From Gracilariopsis chorda (lineage: Eukaryota; Rhodophyta; Florideophyceae; Gracilariales; Gracilariaceae), in assembly GCA_003194525.1 (NCBI GenBank), contig NBIV01000203.1, positions 1 through 64,000 of the forward strand: a DNA stretch of 64,000 nt. The letters are read 5' to 3'. Below, piece after piece: positions 44,309-55,013 of this stretch. The position numbers and the translations under genes were made by a program. Under the pieces are notes generated by a model. It was not told where the DNA came from, ran no database searches, and saw only the letters and a program-made list of their open reading frames with translations. Positions within the stretch are counted from its first letter, which is position 1. Every line of letters starts with the position of its first letter.

Positions 44309-46509
44309 TGTTCTTCCGGGAGGGCGACGAGCATTCTGCTTCTTACAGAGAGCAGGCAGGAACCAAGCTGACTGAGTAGTTTTTGGCCAACCAAAAGTAC
44401 CCCCGCGCATTTCATATCCCTTATTTCCAGTTCCCGAGGTACTTTGCTTGGAACAAATCAAACAAATGCTGGCAGTCGCGTGCGTGTCTCTGACGTCGTT
44501 CAGTATCTCGAAGCTAGCGTATCTCCTCCTCAGCCGCCGCTGCAGCGGATCTGTATGACTTCACTGGTAGCAGTACGGATGTAGTTGGGCACATTTATAC
44601 TGCCAGTCCACGAGAGGGTGAGCGATACTACCTCCCCTTACTCCTGACCCACACACAGGGTGCTAGTTCCTTTCAGCATCTCCGCACCGTGGATGGTCAG
44701 CACTGCTGTAGCTTCAGGGAGGCCTGCCTAAAAACGGGCCTTCTTGCAGATGACAGCGAGTGGAGACGCGTACTGCGTGAATCCTTTAACTCCTCATTTG
44801 TTCCGCTCTCCCATTTGTTTGCCACCATCATGGTCTACTGCCAGCCATCGGACCCACGTACTCCATCGCAGCAGCATCTATCAACGTTCCTGCGGGATAA
44901 AAGGGCTTGACATCCCGGCATGATGCAGGCACTGGCCGACGACGACAGAGCCAGCTTTATCATTCTGTTAGAAGTCCAAAAGGCACTGCAAGAAATGGGT
45001 GGCGCATTGACGTCTCTGTACACGTAAGGTCTTCTGAAACCCATAGAACACCAACAGGAACTGCGCGCTCCAGCTCCGTCTCCGCACCAAATTCAATCGT
45101 AACTGCAAGAAACTGTGCAAGCTGCCCTCCCTCTCTTCAATGAGCGTCAGCGTCTGGCGTTCAATACCTTCGTGGGGGCCATCCTTTCTGGCGTGTCCGC
45201 AGAGAGCTTGCAGGGTCTTGTTCGTTCTTCTACGGCAACGCAGCCCAACACTCGCGTCTTCTTCTTGGATGCCCTTGGAGGAACCGGGAAGGATTTCCTC
45301 TCCAAAGCAGTTGAGGGCACGCTACGGCTTCGCGGCAAGTCCGTCATTACGATATCCAAGTCTTCCCTAGCAGCCATACTGCTTGAGGGCGGTTCAATGG
45401 TCCAATCGGTGTTCGGGATTTCCATCCCAGCGACCGCTGAGAGCACGTGCAACATCACAGTCAACTCCCCCCTGGCCAATCGCATGAAGAACGTGGACCT
45501 CATTATCTGGGACGAGATCGTAATGTGTCACCACTTCTGTGTCGAAGCCGTAGACCGCACTTCCCGTGACATAACGCGCTCGCAGCTTCCGTTTGGAGGC
45601 AAATTCGTATTCTTCTGTGGTGGCTTTTGGCAGATTCCTCCCGTTGTTCGTGGTGGCTTTCGATATGTGATTGTCAATGCATGCATCAAACGCTCAAGTC
45701 TCTTCTCTCACTTTCGCACCTTGAGAATCTCTGAAAATATGCGACTCTCTGCGCTCCACCGGGATCCTACAGCGACACAGGAGATATTGAAGTTCCCAGA
45801 CACTCTCTTGAAATTTGGGAGAGACGCTTTCCAGAGACCATCCCACCACAACAACCTTCTACCTTGCCGAAGTCCGTAAAATGTGTCATTATTATAACCG
45901 CACGAAACTATAGGCTACTAGAGCTCAATGCATATGTAGGCCACATGATACCTGGAGCGTATGGCACGTACTTCAGTGCAGAAAAGGTGAGTGACAAGGA
46001 CGCTGCTGAGCTTTAGTACCCAGTCAAGATGCTCAACACTCTGACTGCCGGGTCAGCGCTGCCGGGCCACTGCCTCAAACTGAAAAAGCGCTTTGTGGTT
46101 ATGCTTTTTCGCAACTTGAATACCTCAAATGTCCACGTTAATGCTGCTATATATACCGTGGAAGACATGCAATGCAACTTACTGCTCTTTTGACTCGCTG
46201 CTAAAGTAAATAGTGGCAATACACTATCCCGCCGCGCATGCCATAGGGACCTGGAAATGAAGAATTTCTAGTTCCCGACTTCACTAGCACCAAGTTCTCT
46301 GTACGTGTCTTTTTTCCCATCTTTACTAATAAGGCTCAGGGGCAGTCTTATAGTGGTTACATTGGACTAGTATTTTTGATGGCTGTTTCACGCATGGCCA
46401 GTTATATGTTGCGTTTTCTGGGACCACTAACCCGTCCAATATCGTGGCGTGTCTCCCTGCCTGTACCGTATCTACTAATAATATAGTGTACCCCGAAGTT
46501 CTTTCGTAG
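44309..46509 (+). pseudogene. Helitron 3 helicase
   Basis: The sequence runs parallel to the Helitron 2 helicase. It has ACLKTGLLADDSEWRRVL near 44720, Walker A DALGGTGKDFL near 45265 (GGTGKT with D for T), LIIWDEIVMCHHFC near 45495 and FCGGFWQIPPVVRGG near 45615. The C-terminal part has FTNKAQGQSYSG near 46325 and ends at the stop 46507-46509. Frameshifts and stops break it at about 44500, 45000, 45880 and after 46010. About 40 codons present in Helitron 2 near 39370-39450 are missing near 45880. Confidence 0.8.
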
Positions 46510-46641
46510 AGAAACTACATAGGTTGACTTAAACGTCTAAGTTTTTTCTTTTACCGTTTTCTTTTCTTCTTCTTTCTTACTCCCTTAAAATACTTGCATT
46601 CTACAAAACACGCCACCCAAATGCTTCTTTCGCTTCTTAAC

Positions 46642-46656
46642 GCCTGCAAAGCATGC
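46642..46656 (+). other. 3'-terminal hairpin of Helitron 3
   Basis: GCCTGC-AAA-GCATGC forms a stem with one mismatch and is followed by AATGGAGCCACTTG. It corresponds to the perfect hairpin of Helitron 2 at 40233-40247. Confidence 0.6.
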
Positions 46657-46668
46657 AATGGAGCCACT

Positions 46669-48426
46669 TGTCAGTTCCTCTCGAGAGGCGAAGAAAATAT
46701 CTCACAGCTCTAGCTGAGATGCGCTTTACACCGTCAGCAATAGCTTCATAAATCATTCATTGTGCAGTGGGAGCTTTATTGATGTTTGTCAGGAAAATTT
46801 GGCGCACTCTTTTGTTCGTTGAAACTGCTTCGGGTGGCGGAGTTGTGGATGGATTGATTTTATTATTTGAGTCTGTGTCTGGTGAAATGTTTGTTGTACT
46901 CTCTGTCGTTGTGAAGAGAGATCGTGCAGTTGGATTCTGTAAGCCTATGTGGGCGAAAGCGTTAAACAACAGTGAGGCATTGAGAGCCATATTTGATGCT
47001 TTGTGACAATTGGGGTGACTGTGGTTCTGAGATGACCATTGGAGGGTCTTGATGCATGTATGAGTTCAAATTTGGCCCCAGTACCATCGTGATCCACGCT
47101 ATTTCTGTATGGGGTCGTGGTAACCACACTCGAAATAGTGTGGACCACACTAATCTGCGTGTTTATACTATTTCAGAAACCACACTAATCTGCGTGTTTA
47201 CACTATTTAAAGAACCACACTAACAACAGCGTTCACCTTTACCTTCGAAGGTACCTCACTCATTTGCAACCTTCCAACTCAGTTATGATCGAAGATGAAA
47301 GGTTTAATCATCCATGGAAGCAATCTGGCCGCCTCTGCTCGCAGCGTCCAGAGATATTTTTTGGTCAGAGTTATACTAATTTACACAAAATAGATGACCA
47401 ATTCCGGCGCTTTTGTGCTTGCTGTACGCATCAACAGATGCATATTTTATATGTCAATTATTGTTCAACTTTAATCTGCTAAGATCTTTACGTGGTTTGG
47501 GTTCAGGATGATGACAGCGTATACACTCTGAGCATCTGGTAGCGGGGAGGCATAACCCGCTACCGACAGCAAGAAGAAGCACTTCGTGGTGCTCCTGGGA
47601 TGGGGCTGTGAGTATTCAATGACATTTGATGACTGGGCCTCGCGGTTGTCTTTCATCCGGTCTTTGATGCTTGCGAGTCAAAAGAACCGATTCGAGAGCT
47701 GCATCGGAGATGACGGAGAAGCGGTTCCACTGCAAACGCAGCGCAAAAGTGTCAAATGAATAAATTTCTTCGTGTCCTTAAAAATCCAATGTTCTTAATG
47801 TGGGAGAAATTGGTATGCATCACCTTGGACAAGTCGCTTCTGCGGGCGAAGGTCTAGGTCTAGTTATTGAGCAGCTCTCTGCATCTGATTTTGGAAGTAG
47901 TGATCATGATAAACACTGCCGTTATTATTGTTTTTGGTCTTCATCTGCTTGAAGACTACGACTAGACCAGAAGCATTAGATTAATCCCGTATTTGGGACT
48001 CAATGGTTTTGATAATTCCAAAAAACGAACGAAAGAGAGAGAAAACAAGTGCCAAGTGCTCAATGAAGAGCAGCTGATCTGCAAAGAACAACAAAGCGTA
48101 GACTACAGAAAACGGCAATGAAAATATGTCCAAACCTTGGTTCGATAAGGAATGAAACTTTTCGCGGAAAGGCCGCAGAAATCGGCCTCTGTCTCCTAGC
48201 GAATTTGTCTAATTGGCTTCAACCTTCTTTAGCAACCAAAGTAAATAACCTCTACCTCTACTGCAGAAAAAAGGTGAAGAGGTCGTACAAAAGGCGAGCT
48301 ACACTGACCACAAACAACCCTACTATATGGCTCAGAAAACGGGTTTACTGAAAATCGGCAAGACATATGCGCCTTCTGGGCCACATGACCGTTTACGGTC
48401 TCTAACAATCCAAACCAAACCTCCGT
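46669..48426. other. No recognised gene; contains a small tandem repeat
   Basis: Short frames at 46757-47006 lie on both strands and show no domain. The tandem repeat at 47124-47224 is the only clear structure. From 47230 to 48420 I see nothing I can support. Confidence 0.45.
47124..47224. repeat. 35-bp tandem repeat preceded by a short palindrome
   Basis: Two full 35-bp units (47145-47179 and 47180-47214) begin CCACACTAATCTGCGTGTTT and differ at about three positions. A third unit is cut after CCACACTAA. CCACACT-CGAAAT-AGTGTGG at 47124-47143 is a perfect 7-bp stem that uses the same word. Confidence 0.75.
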
Positions 48427-50080
48427 CTACAGCCTCTCCACCCCACCACAAGCGAGTTCCCTCACGCACGCTTTGGCTCTGCGCAGCTCCCTTTGCGCCT
48501 TGCGCGTCTGCACAAGACGATAGCGCTGACTCTTGCGAACCGGTGCAAGCTGCACTAAACCCCTGATGTCTGATTTTGGCTCTTTAAATTCCGCCGTGAG
48601 TTCACGGTCCTCAGCCTCTCTGCGTCTCCCTTCTTGAGCCGACTTTCGCTGATTCACCGCCTCCAAAACTACATCAAAAGTTAAATGATCGTCTGCGGTG
48701 GTGTTGATGCGCACACGGCAGTATTCTTCAACCACAGCATCTCGAAGCAGCGTACAATGCATTGTGTCAAACTTGGCAAGAAACTGTTCTATTGTGACCG
48801 TAAATAACATCCTTCCGCACGTCTGCATCATGGAGTACCTCAACGGGGCAACGTTTGGCCCCATTAACTCCATGTCCCAAATCCCAATTTTGTTGATACC
48901 TGATCGAATGTTGTTGGGGGTATGGGAACTGGCATATGCATTACTGATACGCTGCACAACCTCAAACAAGTTCAGTTTCTGCGTCTGCCTTGCCGCATTA
49001 TACAGTTCATTCTGCATGTGTGATTTGTACGAATTGAAAATGGTAACTTCTACTGGCTGCGTAATGTGCGATGTGTGCGCCAGAAGAGCGATTACAATGA
49101 TGTTATTATCTTTGAGCAGTTTCAGTGTGTTGTATTGAACATGGGCTTCGCATCCATCAAATAGAAGAAACAAACGCTGGTTGTCCTTTCGAAGGTTCTC
49201 CGTCTCTTCCGAAAATTCTTATGCCCAATTGAGAACAATTTCTGTGTTGAAACCTGAATTGTTGCACTGAAAAATGTAACACGGAGGCAGTACCGAGTGA
49301 AGCGATTTAATTCGTCTTCCAACCTTACTTTAGTGCGCAAGTCTCCCCGGAAAGACAATCGGTGGCTTGTAGCTTTCTCTTTAAGCGGATACAACTGACA
49401 TGATGGTTACCCTATCAAGGCTGCCTTTTGTCGTCAAGGCTTTGTGCACCAGTCGCGCATTGTTTTCTCTAATTCCCTTTAGAAGGCTTCGCCCTTTTAT
49501 TTCTTCAAACGAAGTGCCGAACGGATCGGTATTGAAGACATAATTTGGGGTCTGTGATGTTGTAGCGTTTGATTGCCGCTTCGACTCTGGCTATGTGCTC
49601 AGTGACATTCTCTGGTGTGGCTGCGTTAACTCTTTTGTCCTCCATCATTTAGAATCGCTGCACATGGAGATCATTGCGCTTCAAATACTTTGATACTCAG
49701 TTGTTGGACGGACGGTTGTCAAAGAATCCTATTTAATTTTGTCTCTCTTGCGGTAACATTGAAACGTAGTCTTCAACAAGATTACAAATTCCCTGTCGGG
49801 TTAGCGGTATGTTGTTATCCGCATAGTACAACACACATTGAGCAATAACATCTTTTTCGTCTCGGGTCAGTACTGGTGGTCGTCCTATCGTCAGAAGGTT
49901 CAAATAAATATCCTTGGCTTGTGTTGGTTGTGATTCAGGATATTTCCTCACCGAAGAGGCGTACGCACGACTCAAGACTCCCGCATGCACTTTGTGTTTG
50001 CCTGATAAAGCTTCCCACGACAAGCCATTCTGGAAGCGTTCAAAGACCGCTGATTGCAGTATCGCATATTGAGGTTCCAT
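48427..50080 (-). pseudogene. Second pogo/Tigger-like transposase, decayed
   Basis: Three blocks on the minus strand line up with the transposase at 25142-26752. The first (50080-49733) is a helix-turn-helix region with LTRDEKDVIAQCVLYYADNNIPLTRQGI. A middle block (about 49620-49450) reads through shifts and has VFNTDPFGTSFEEI with the first aspartate. The last (49173-48427) has LLFDGCEAHV and AHTSHITQPVEVTIFNSYK, where the usual QPLD has become QPVE. A K/R-rich tail follows. The last catalytic position and the shifts make it inactive. I found no terminal repeats. Confidence 0.75.
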
Positions 50081-51350
50081 CGCTTCCTGTTGAAACAGTT
50101 TTCATTGCGTTGTTTGCATATGTTGTAGGGCCGGTGGCTGCAATACATAGTGTTCGAAAGAAAAAAGGGCGCGCTTTTTGAATATATCTTTACAACGACT
50201 AACCCAAGAATAGATATCTCACAGTATGAGATGAACTACTTCGATGTTGCCATCGTTTTCCCTTATGAGCAAGACTCGTGAAAATGGGGACAAAAAGGGG
50301 CTTGTCAATTTTGGGATTTCTGTCGAATTAAGATGCGGACGGATACATGAAAGGTGGCAATTGCAACACTTTTTAAGTCAGTTCACCGTCTTTCTGGACC
50401 TAATGCTTTAGCAGTGACATAGAACCTCAAAATGTTTTGCCTCACAGAAATCTCATAGGCTTTGACAACCGCTTTGAGAGAAATCTGACGATTTTCCGAG
50501 CCAGCTTCTCTAACTTGTCAATCCAGCATCGAATCTACTACCTTCGGATAAGAAGCGCCCCCGTTTATCATGCATCAAAGATGAATACGTAATCTCAACT
50601 TTTTCGCCTTCTTTTTCTTCCTCTTTCTCTTCTTCTTATTCTCCTTTAATTTGGTCTGATACAACCAATTATGTAACACCAGGAAAGCTATCCCACAAAT
50701 AGTTCTTCCTCCTGAGAAAGACCAAAAGCATTGACTGCCATCTTCTAATCGACTCTAGAAAGGAAATGTCCTTTCTTTCTCGCGATATAGATAACTCATC
50801 TCGCCGAGAGGCATTGGTCAGCGGGCATCGAAATAAGAAGTGGTTTACATCTTTTTTCGCCTTTGTGCCGCACTCGTATCAAGCATTCTTATTGTCCATG
50901 TACGATCCTACAGGTGTGGTGACTGTACATGACAGCTGCAGATTGAAGCTATTATTGCTTCAACACCTCCAGCCATGTGCCCTCGGCAAGCACATGAGAG
51001 GCCACCACTCAGCGGGTAACCACCGTGAGTACTTTCTACTGAAGACCGTGAAGCCAGGATAGAGTCCTGCAAAGGCGACATCCCCCAGTTCTCTACAAGA
51101 ATATTACATCTTCGTTTTACCTTTGCCCAAACCAAATCTCTGAATTCCGCCATTGGTGCACGTTGTACTAACCAGCGCACTAGCATTTTGAAGCAGGACG
51201 CAGGGGAAAGGGTGTACTACTGGCCTTTTACAGTTACGCCATTTGTTATTGTCGATTTATTCTATTGAGGAGCTACATAGAAACAGGTTGTGGGAACCGA
51301 AGCTCTTCAAGTTTCTTGGGCCCATCCTCCGTGAACGCCGATCCTTCTGC
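50081..51350. other. No recognised gene
   Basis: The stretch between the pogo remnant and the first VWA gene has short frames only (for example 50766-51062) and none resembles a known family. The part at 50590-50650 is T/C-rich. Part of it should hold the 3' flank of the VWA gene. Confidence 0.45.
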
Positions 51351-52049
51351 TTACAAATCGAGAGAGATTCCACAGATCTCGGCCACTAGATCTTCCACCT
51401 TCTCGGACAGTTCATCGTAGTCATCAACAGTGAACACGCCTCCATTTTCTCCAGCAACCTCGCTCAGAATACGCTCGCCTTCCTTACCAGGGTATCCAAT
51501 GCTAACGGTTGAAATTTCACCGCCGACTTTGCGCCTGAAGTTGTTGGCACGACGAATAGGGTCACCTCCCAACGTGTTTCTTCCATCGCCAATCACCACC
51601 ATCTTGTTCACAATATTTGCGTCGGCGGCCTTCTTCCTTGCTCTACGCAGCTGTGAGTGACAGAATACAATGCCAGATCCGACTGAAGTCTGGGAGTCGT
51701 GCCTGTATGGCGAAAACCCGACTTCTGTGTTGAAGGTGGCCACGTCACCGGTCATAGACGCGATCTTGTACGTGCGTCTTCCGTACTGTCCGGCGGCAAA
51801 TTTGGTTCGGCGGTCATTGCCAAGAATAGCAGTGATATCGAGGATGAAATCCCTTCCGTAGAAGAACTGCTGCTTAGTTACAGAACCACTTGTATCCAAG
51901 GCAAAGCAGACATGAGCGAGACATCCACGGGCTTCCACTGCTTCTGAAGCAGTCCTTATGGTGTTTTGGTATCTGAGCTTTGCTTCCTCAACAGATCGAC
52001 AGCTGGCGTACGCAAACAGCAAAGCGAGAACAAAGAAAAACTTTAACAT
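51351..52049 (-). CDS. Secreted VWA-domain protein with intact MIDAS motif
   Basis: A 232-residue protein with a clear signal peptide (MLKFFFVLALLFAYASC) and a single von Willebrand factor A domain from about residue 46 to 225. The metal-ion site motif DxSxS is D52-T-S-G-S56, and a later metal-site aspartate is D155 in VVIGDGRNTLGGDP. VWA domains bind protein or matrix ligands through a divalent metal. This one has no membrane anchor, so it is probably secreted, and its partner is unknown. The frame is uninterrupted. A TATA box lies about 100 nt upstream of the ATG. A divergent relative lies 1.2 kb away on the other strand. Confidence 0.85.
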   Translation of the reverse strand: MLKFFFVLALLFAYASCRSVEEAKLRYQNTIRTASEAVEARGCLAHVCFALDTSGSVTKQQFFYGRDFILDITAILGNDRRTKFAAGQYGRRTYKIASMTGDVATFNTEVGFSPYRHDSQTSVGSGIVFCHSQLRRARKKAADANIVNKMVVIGDGRNTLGGDPIRRANNFRRKVGGEISTVSIGYPGKEGERILSEVAGENGGVFTVDDYDELSEKVEDLVAEICGISLDL

Positions 52050-52150
52050 TTTTGTGATTGCGTTTGTGGTAGATGGTACTGGTTAGGAAGACTGATCAGA
52101 TGAGTAGTTGAGGTGAGTTGAAGTTTCGCCGACTAAACCACAAGCTGGGT

Positions 52151-52160
52151 TATTTATATA
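52151..52160 (-). promoter_or_regulatory. TATA box of the VWA gene
   Basis: TATATAAATA on the minus strand, 102-111 nt before the ATG at 52047-52049. It is the best TATA match near any host-like gene in the window. Confidence 0.6.
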
Positions 52161-52510
52161 GAGGTCAAATGTGCTCCTGTTCTTCGACTATCGCCTCCTG
52201 CATCAGCAACACGTTGAATTGGATTAACAGGAAGTAAAGTCCAACAGAAGATTGTTGCTGACTTCTATTCATACAACACGAAAGAGCTTCTGCATATTAG
52301 GTGGCTGCCAATCTTCTCCATTAGAACCACGTTATGCATTCGATCTAACCCACAGGTACGGCTATTTGAAAATACAGGTCATGAGCAACATGAAAAATGT
52401 TACCGGATCAAGTTCCGCTTGTGTCGTCATGAATTTGTTCCATGCGTACTTTGCCTACATGATCCACACTCACTGTGTTTTGCACCCCTTGCGAACACGA
52501 AAACTTCTCC

Positions 52511-52531
52511 TATCACGTTTGAAACGTGATA
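52511..52531. repeat. Perfect 21-nt palindrome between the VWA genes
   Basis: TATCACGTTT, a central G, and AAACGTGATA form two exact 10-bp arms. It lies between the divergent VWA genes and could be a shared regulatory site, but this is a guess. The remaining intergenic DNA (52161-53269) has only short overlapping frames and no recognised gene. Confidence 0.5.
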
Positions 52532-53269
52532 AATATCTTCGCAACCGAACAAGGAATTGTTAGCGTCGAGCTGTACACTGGCTCGGGAACCGCTCTTCTG
52601 GCAATAGTATACAGCCAACAAAGTTGCGTTGAGAACAGTCTTACCCTCGAGAGTGCGTCCTTTGCTGACGGGCACACCATGAACGAGATTTACGGTATTG
52701 CTTCTGCATTGGTGTCACGATGGAGGTAGACTGCCACAGTTTTTTAGACAGAATTAAGTAGGTTCTTAACTCCCAAAGCCATCAGCGAGCATATATGCGT
52801 ACCTTCTGCAGTGCACACTCCTGGCTGCAGCGTTTGATGAAGTGTCCTGAGCACACAAGCTCGTGTGGCGTCGACGCGTCGCGCACCGCTGGTGTCTGCC
52901 TTGCTAATTTTATACTGCGGTTTGCCTGGCTCAAACTGGAAACGCCGCTGTAATCCTTTTGTATGCAACAAGTTGTAAAGCCAGCGAACTCAAGTCCAAC
53001 ATCCTTGCAGCCGCCACACCTCACTTCCCTTTCGGAGATGCTTTATGGAAGCTGGGCTGCTGGAACCATCGACAGGAGGGTTTAGTTCTTGGGACATAAG
53101 CAACTGTCAATGTTTTTCACGAAAAGCAAGAATGCCAGCGATACGTAGTCTGTTTCCGATTTCCATAGTGCGTCTATGTCAAAGATTCCGTTCGCCAGCT
53201 TCAAAACTCGCTTTCTGTCTCTTGTAACCCTGGCTTCTTCCGCAAACGAAGTTCCCCTACTGTGGTCAA

Positions 53270-53950
53270 ATGAATTCGTCAAGGTCCACGTACCTTCTGA
53301 TGGCAATATGTGCCTATTACGCCTTCTTCCTTTCCGATCGCTCAGTCGCAGCAGACGCACTTTGTTCGGAAACCGTAAACGTTCGGAAATCAGAGAAAAC
53401 TAAACGTCGTTTACCGTCGTGTCCCGTATCCGTGTGCTTTGGGATAGACGGAGGGAGGCTAACAAGGACCCAGGTCAGACTACAAAGGAACTTCTTTCGA
53501 GATCTCTTGAAGTCTCTTTCGAGGCGTAAGCACGTCAAAGTGGCCGCTGTGGAGTTCGGAGCAGCAAACAGAAGGTTATTCAAACTCACCTCGGACTTGG
53601 CTGAGGCTATAGAGATAGCTTCAAATATTCCGTTCAGGGGAGATGAACTTGCAAGTGTGAGTAGCTCGATTGTGTATTGCGACAGCATACTTCGCCACGA
53701 AGAAAAGAGATCAGTGCGAATGGTTCTCTTTAGTGACGGAACTAATACCCTAGGAGGCAGCCCAGGGCGAAGGGCAGAGGTTTTCCGAACGAGGGCGGAA
53801 GGTGATATCATAGCCATCTCTCTGACGGATTCGGACAATAAGATACTGAAGGAAGTTACTGCTAAGAACACTAGAAACATCTTTGTTCTAGATTCAGATG
53901 AGTACGATCCGCTCCTTAGAAAAGTGACTGATCGATTGTGTGATGTGTGA
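53270..53950 (+). CDS. VWA-domain protein lacking the MIDAS serines
   Basis: A 226-residue paralogue of the protein at 51351-52049. It has an N-terminal hydrophobic segment (TYLLMAICAYYAFFL, residues 7-21) that may be a signal peptide or anchor, then a VWA fold from about 55 to 226. The shared signature is SDGTNTLGGSPGRRA, matching GDGRNTLGGDPIRRA in the other copy. The DxSxS motif has become D60-G-G-R-L64, so both metal-binding serines are lost while D156 remains. The frame is open and ends VTDRLCDV. It probably keeps the fold without metal-dependent binding. The first in-frame ATG at 53270 sits in good position before the hydrophobic segment. Confidence 0.75.
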   Translation: MNSSRSTYLLMAICAYYAFFLSDRSVAADALCSETVNVRKSEKTKRRLPSCPVSVCFGIDGGRLTRTQVRLQRNFFRDLLKSLSRRKHVKVAAVEFGAANRRLFKLTSDLAEAIEIASNIPFRGDELASVSSSIVYCDSILRHEEKRSVRMVLFSDGTNTLGGSPGRRAEVFRTRAEGDIIAISLTDSDNKILKEVTAKNTRNIFVLDSDEYDPLLRKVTDRLCDV

Positions 53951-54660
53951 TCATGTCATCCGATGCATGGAAGATGATTTAAATGAGTATACATGCATCG
54001 GTGAGAGCTGTGAGTGAATAAATGAGTCCGTCGTGCGTGCTTTGCGTTCGTACTATATTGTACAATCATTTCTACGACACAATTTACGCTCATTCAAACG
54101 TAATCTAACCAACGCAGAGTTCAAACTTAGCTTCCGACTGCGATTTCAAAGAAACACAAGCTGTGTCACTCATCCCACAAACATATTGTAAGTTTATTTA
54201 AGATCTTACGCAACCATGAGTACTATAACCACAACTTCTAGTGCAGTTCACTTATGTAAACGACTCTCGCGCAGAGCCTCTTCACAATGTGAAGTTCACA
54301 TGCAGTGTGCTCGTCGAGGATCGTAGAAGCTTTTCCCGAACCTCGTCCATCCCAACATGAAAGAGCTAATGTGCGCATGGGATGAATGCATGGAGTGCGT
54401 AACCAAAGCTGCGGTTCTTTGCTGGAAAGAAGGTCATTGGCACCATTCCGCCTCCACAACGCGAAATAGAGTTACACAGCAATGCATCGAGCAAGCAATT
54501 CTTTCAAGCTTCGCGAGAGCCTTATTTCAACAAACGGACCAATAAAATTGCGTTTTTGGCGCGCTTCACACTGAAAGGCACCGTCCTTGCTGTATCTTCT
54601 TCCCGAGGCAGTCTCGTGCTCGAGAAAGGCAAGGACTGGGACAGCAGGGACCAATGTGAA
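53951..54660. other. No recognised gene
   Basis: The 3' flank of the second VWA gene. It contains AATAAATGAG at 54017 as a possible polyadenylation signal. Short frames at 54238-54545 on both strands show no domain. Confidence 0.4.
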
Positions 54661-54711
54661 CGGCTGTACCAGCCGTTCAGTGAAACGTGTAGACGTACAC
54701 GTTTCACTGAA
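54661..54711. repeat. Two adjacent perfect hairpins
   Basis: CGGCTG-TAC-CAGCCG spans 54661-54675. It is followed immediately by TTCAGTGAAACGTGTA (54676-54691), a GACG loop and the exact reverse complement at 54696-54711. A 16-bp perfect stem with a 4-nt loop is strong secondary structure. It lies about 300 bp before the Harbinger transposase region and might mark one end of that element. Confidence 0.75.
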
Positions 54712-55013
54712 CCTGACGGTCAGAGTATCAATGGGGCTTTCCAAGAAAAGCCACTCTGAGAGATTGACAAAGTTATAGCCAATGAGCTCCTATAGAATGG
54801 AACCGCACTCGCTGAAAGTTTCTCAGTATGGAGTGGGTAAGTCGACCCCAGTACAAAACGACAAATCTCGATTTCTACGTAAGTTGCACAACAGATACTC
54901 CCATTTTATGAATACAAGCAGCAACATAACTCCTCGAAACCAATCTCTCCATCAACTTATGACCGTCAACATTACCGTAACCAACAAATTGTGCCACTCA
55001 TGTTGCACGATAC

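Larger units (their letters stand above)
40701..46668 (+). mobile_element. Helitron 3, long degenerate copy
   Basis: It shares its head (TTGTAATAAAGATAATGTTTG, then a conserved block GCATAATGCGACACGTTTCC near 40836) and its tail (AATGGAGCCACTT) with Helitron 2. It encodes an arginine-rich N-terminal part, a Rep with an HUH motif and a PIF1-type helicase in that order. Many stops and shifts are present. It lies about 440 bp after the end of Helitron 2 in the same orientation. Confidence 0.8.

Noticed and set aside
53317-53880. 187-residue minus frame
   Set aside because: It mirrors the second VWA protein, whose motifs are on the plus strand.
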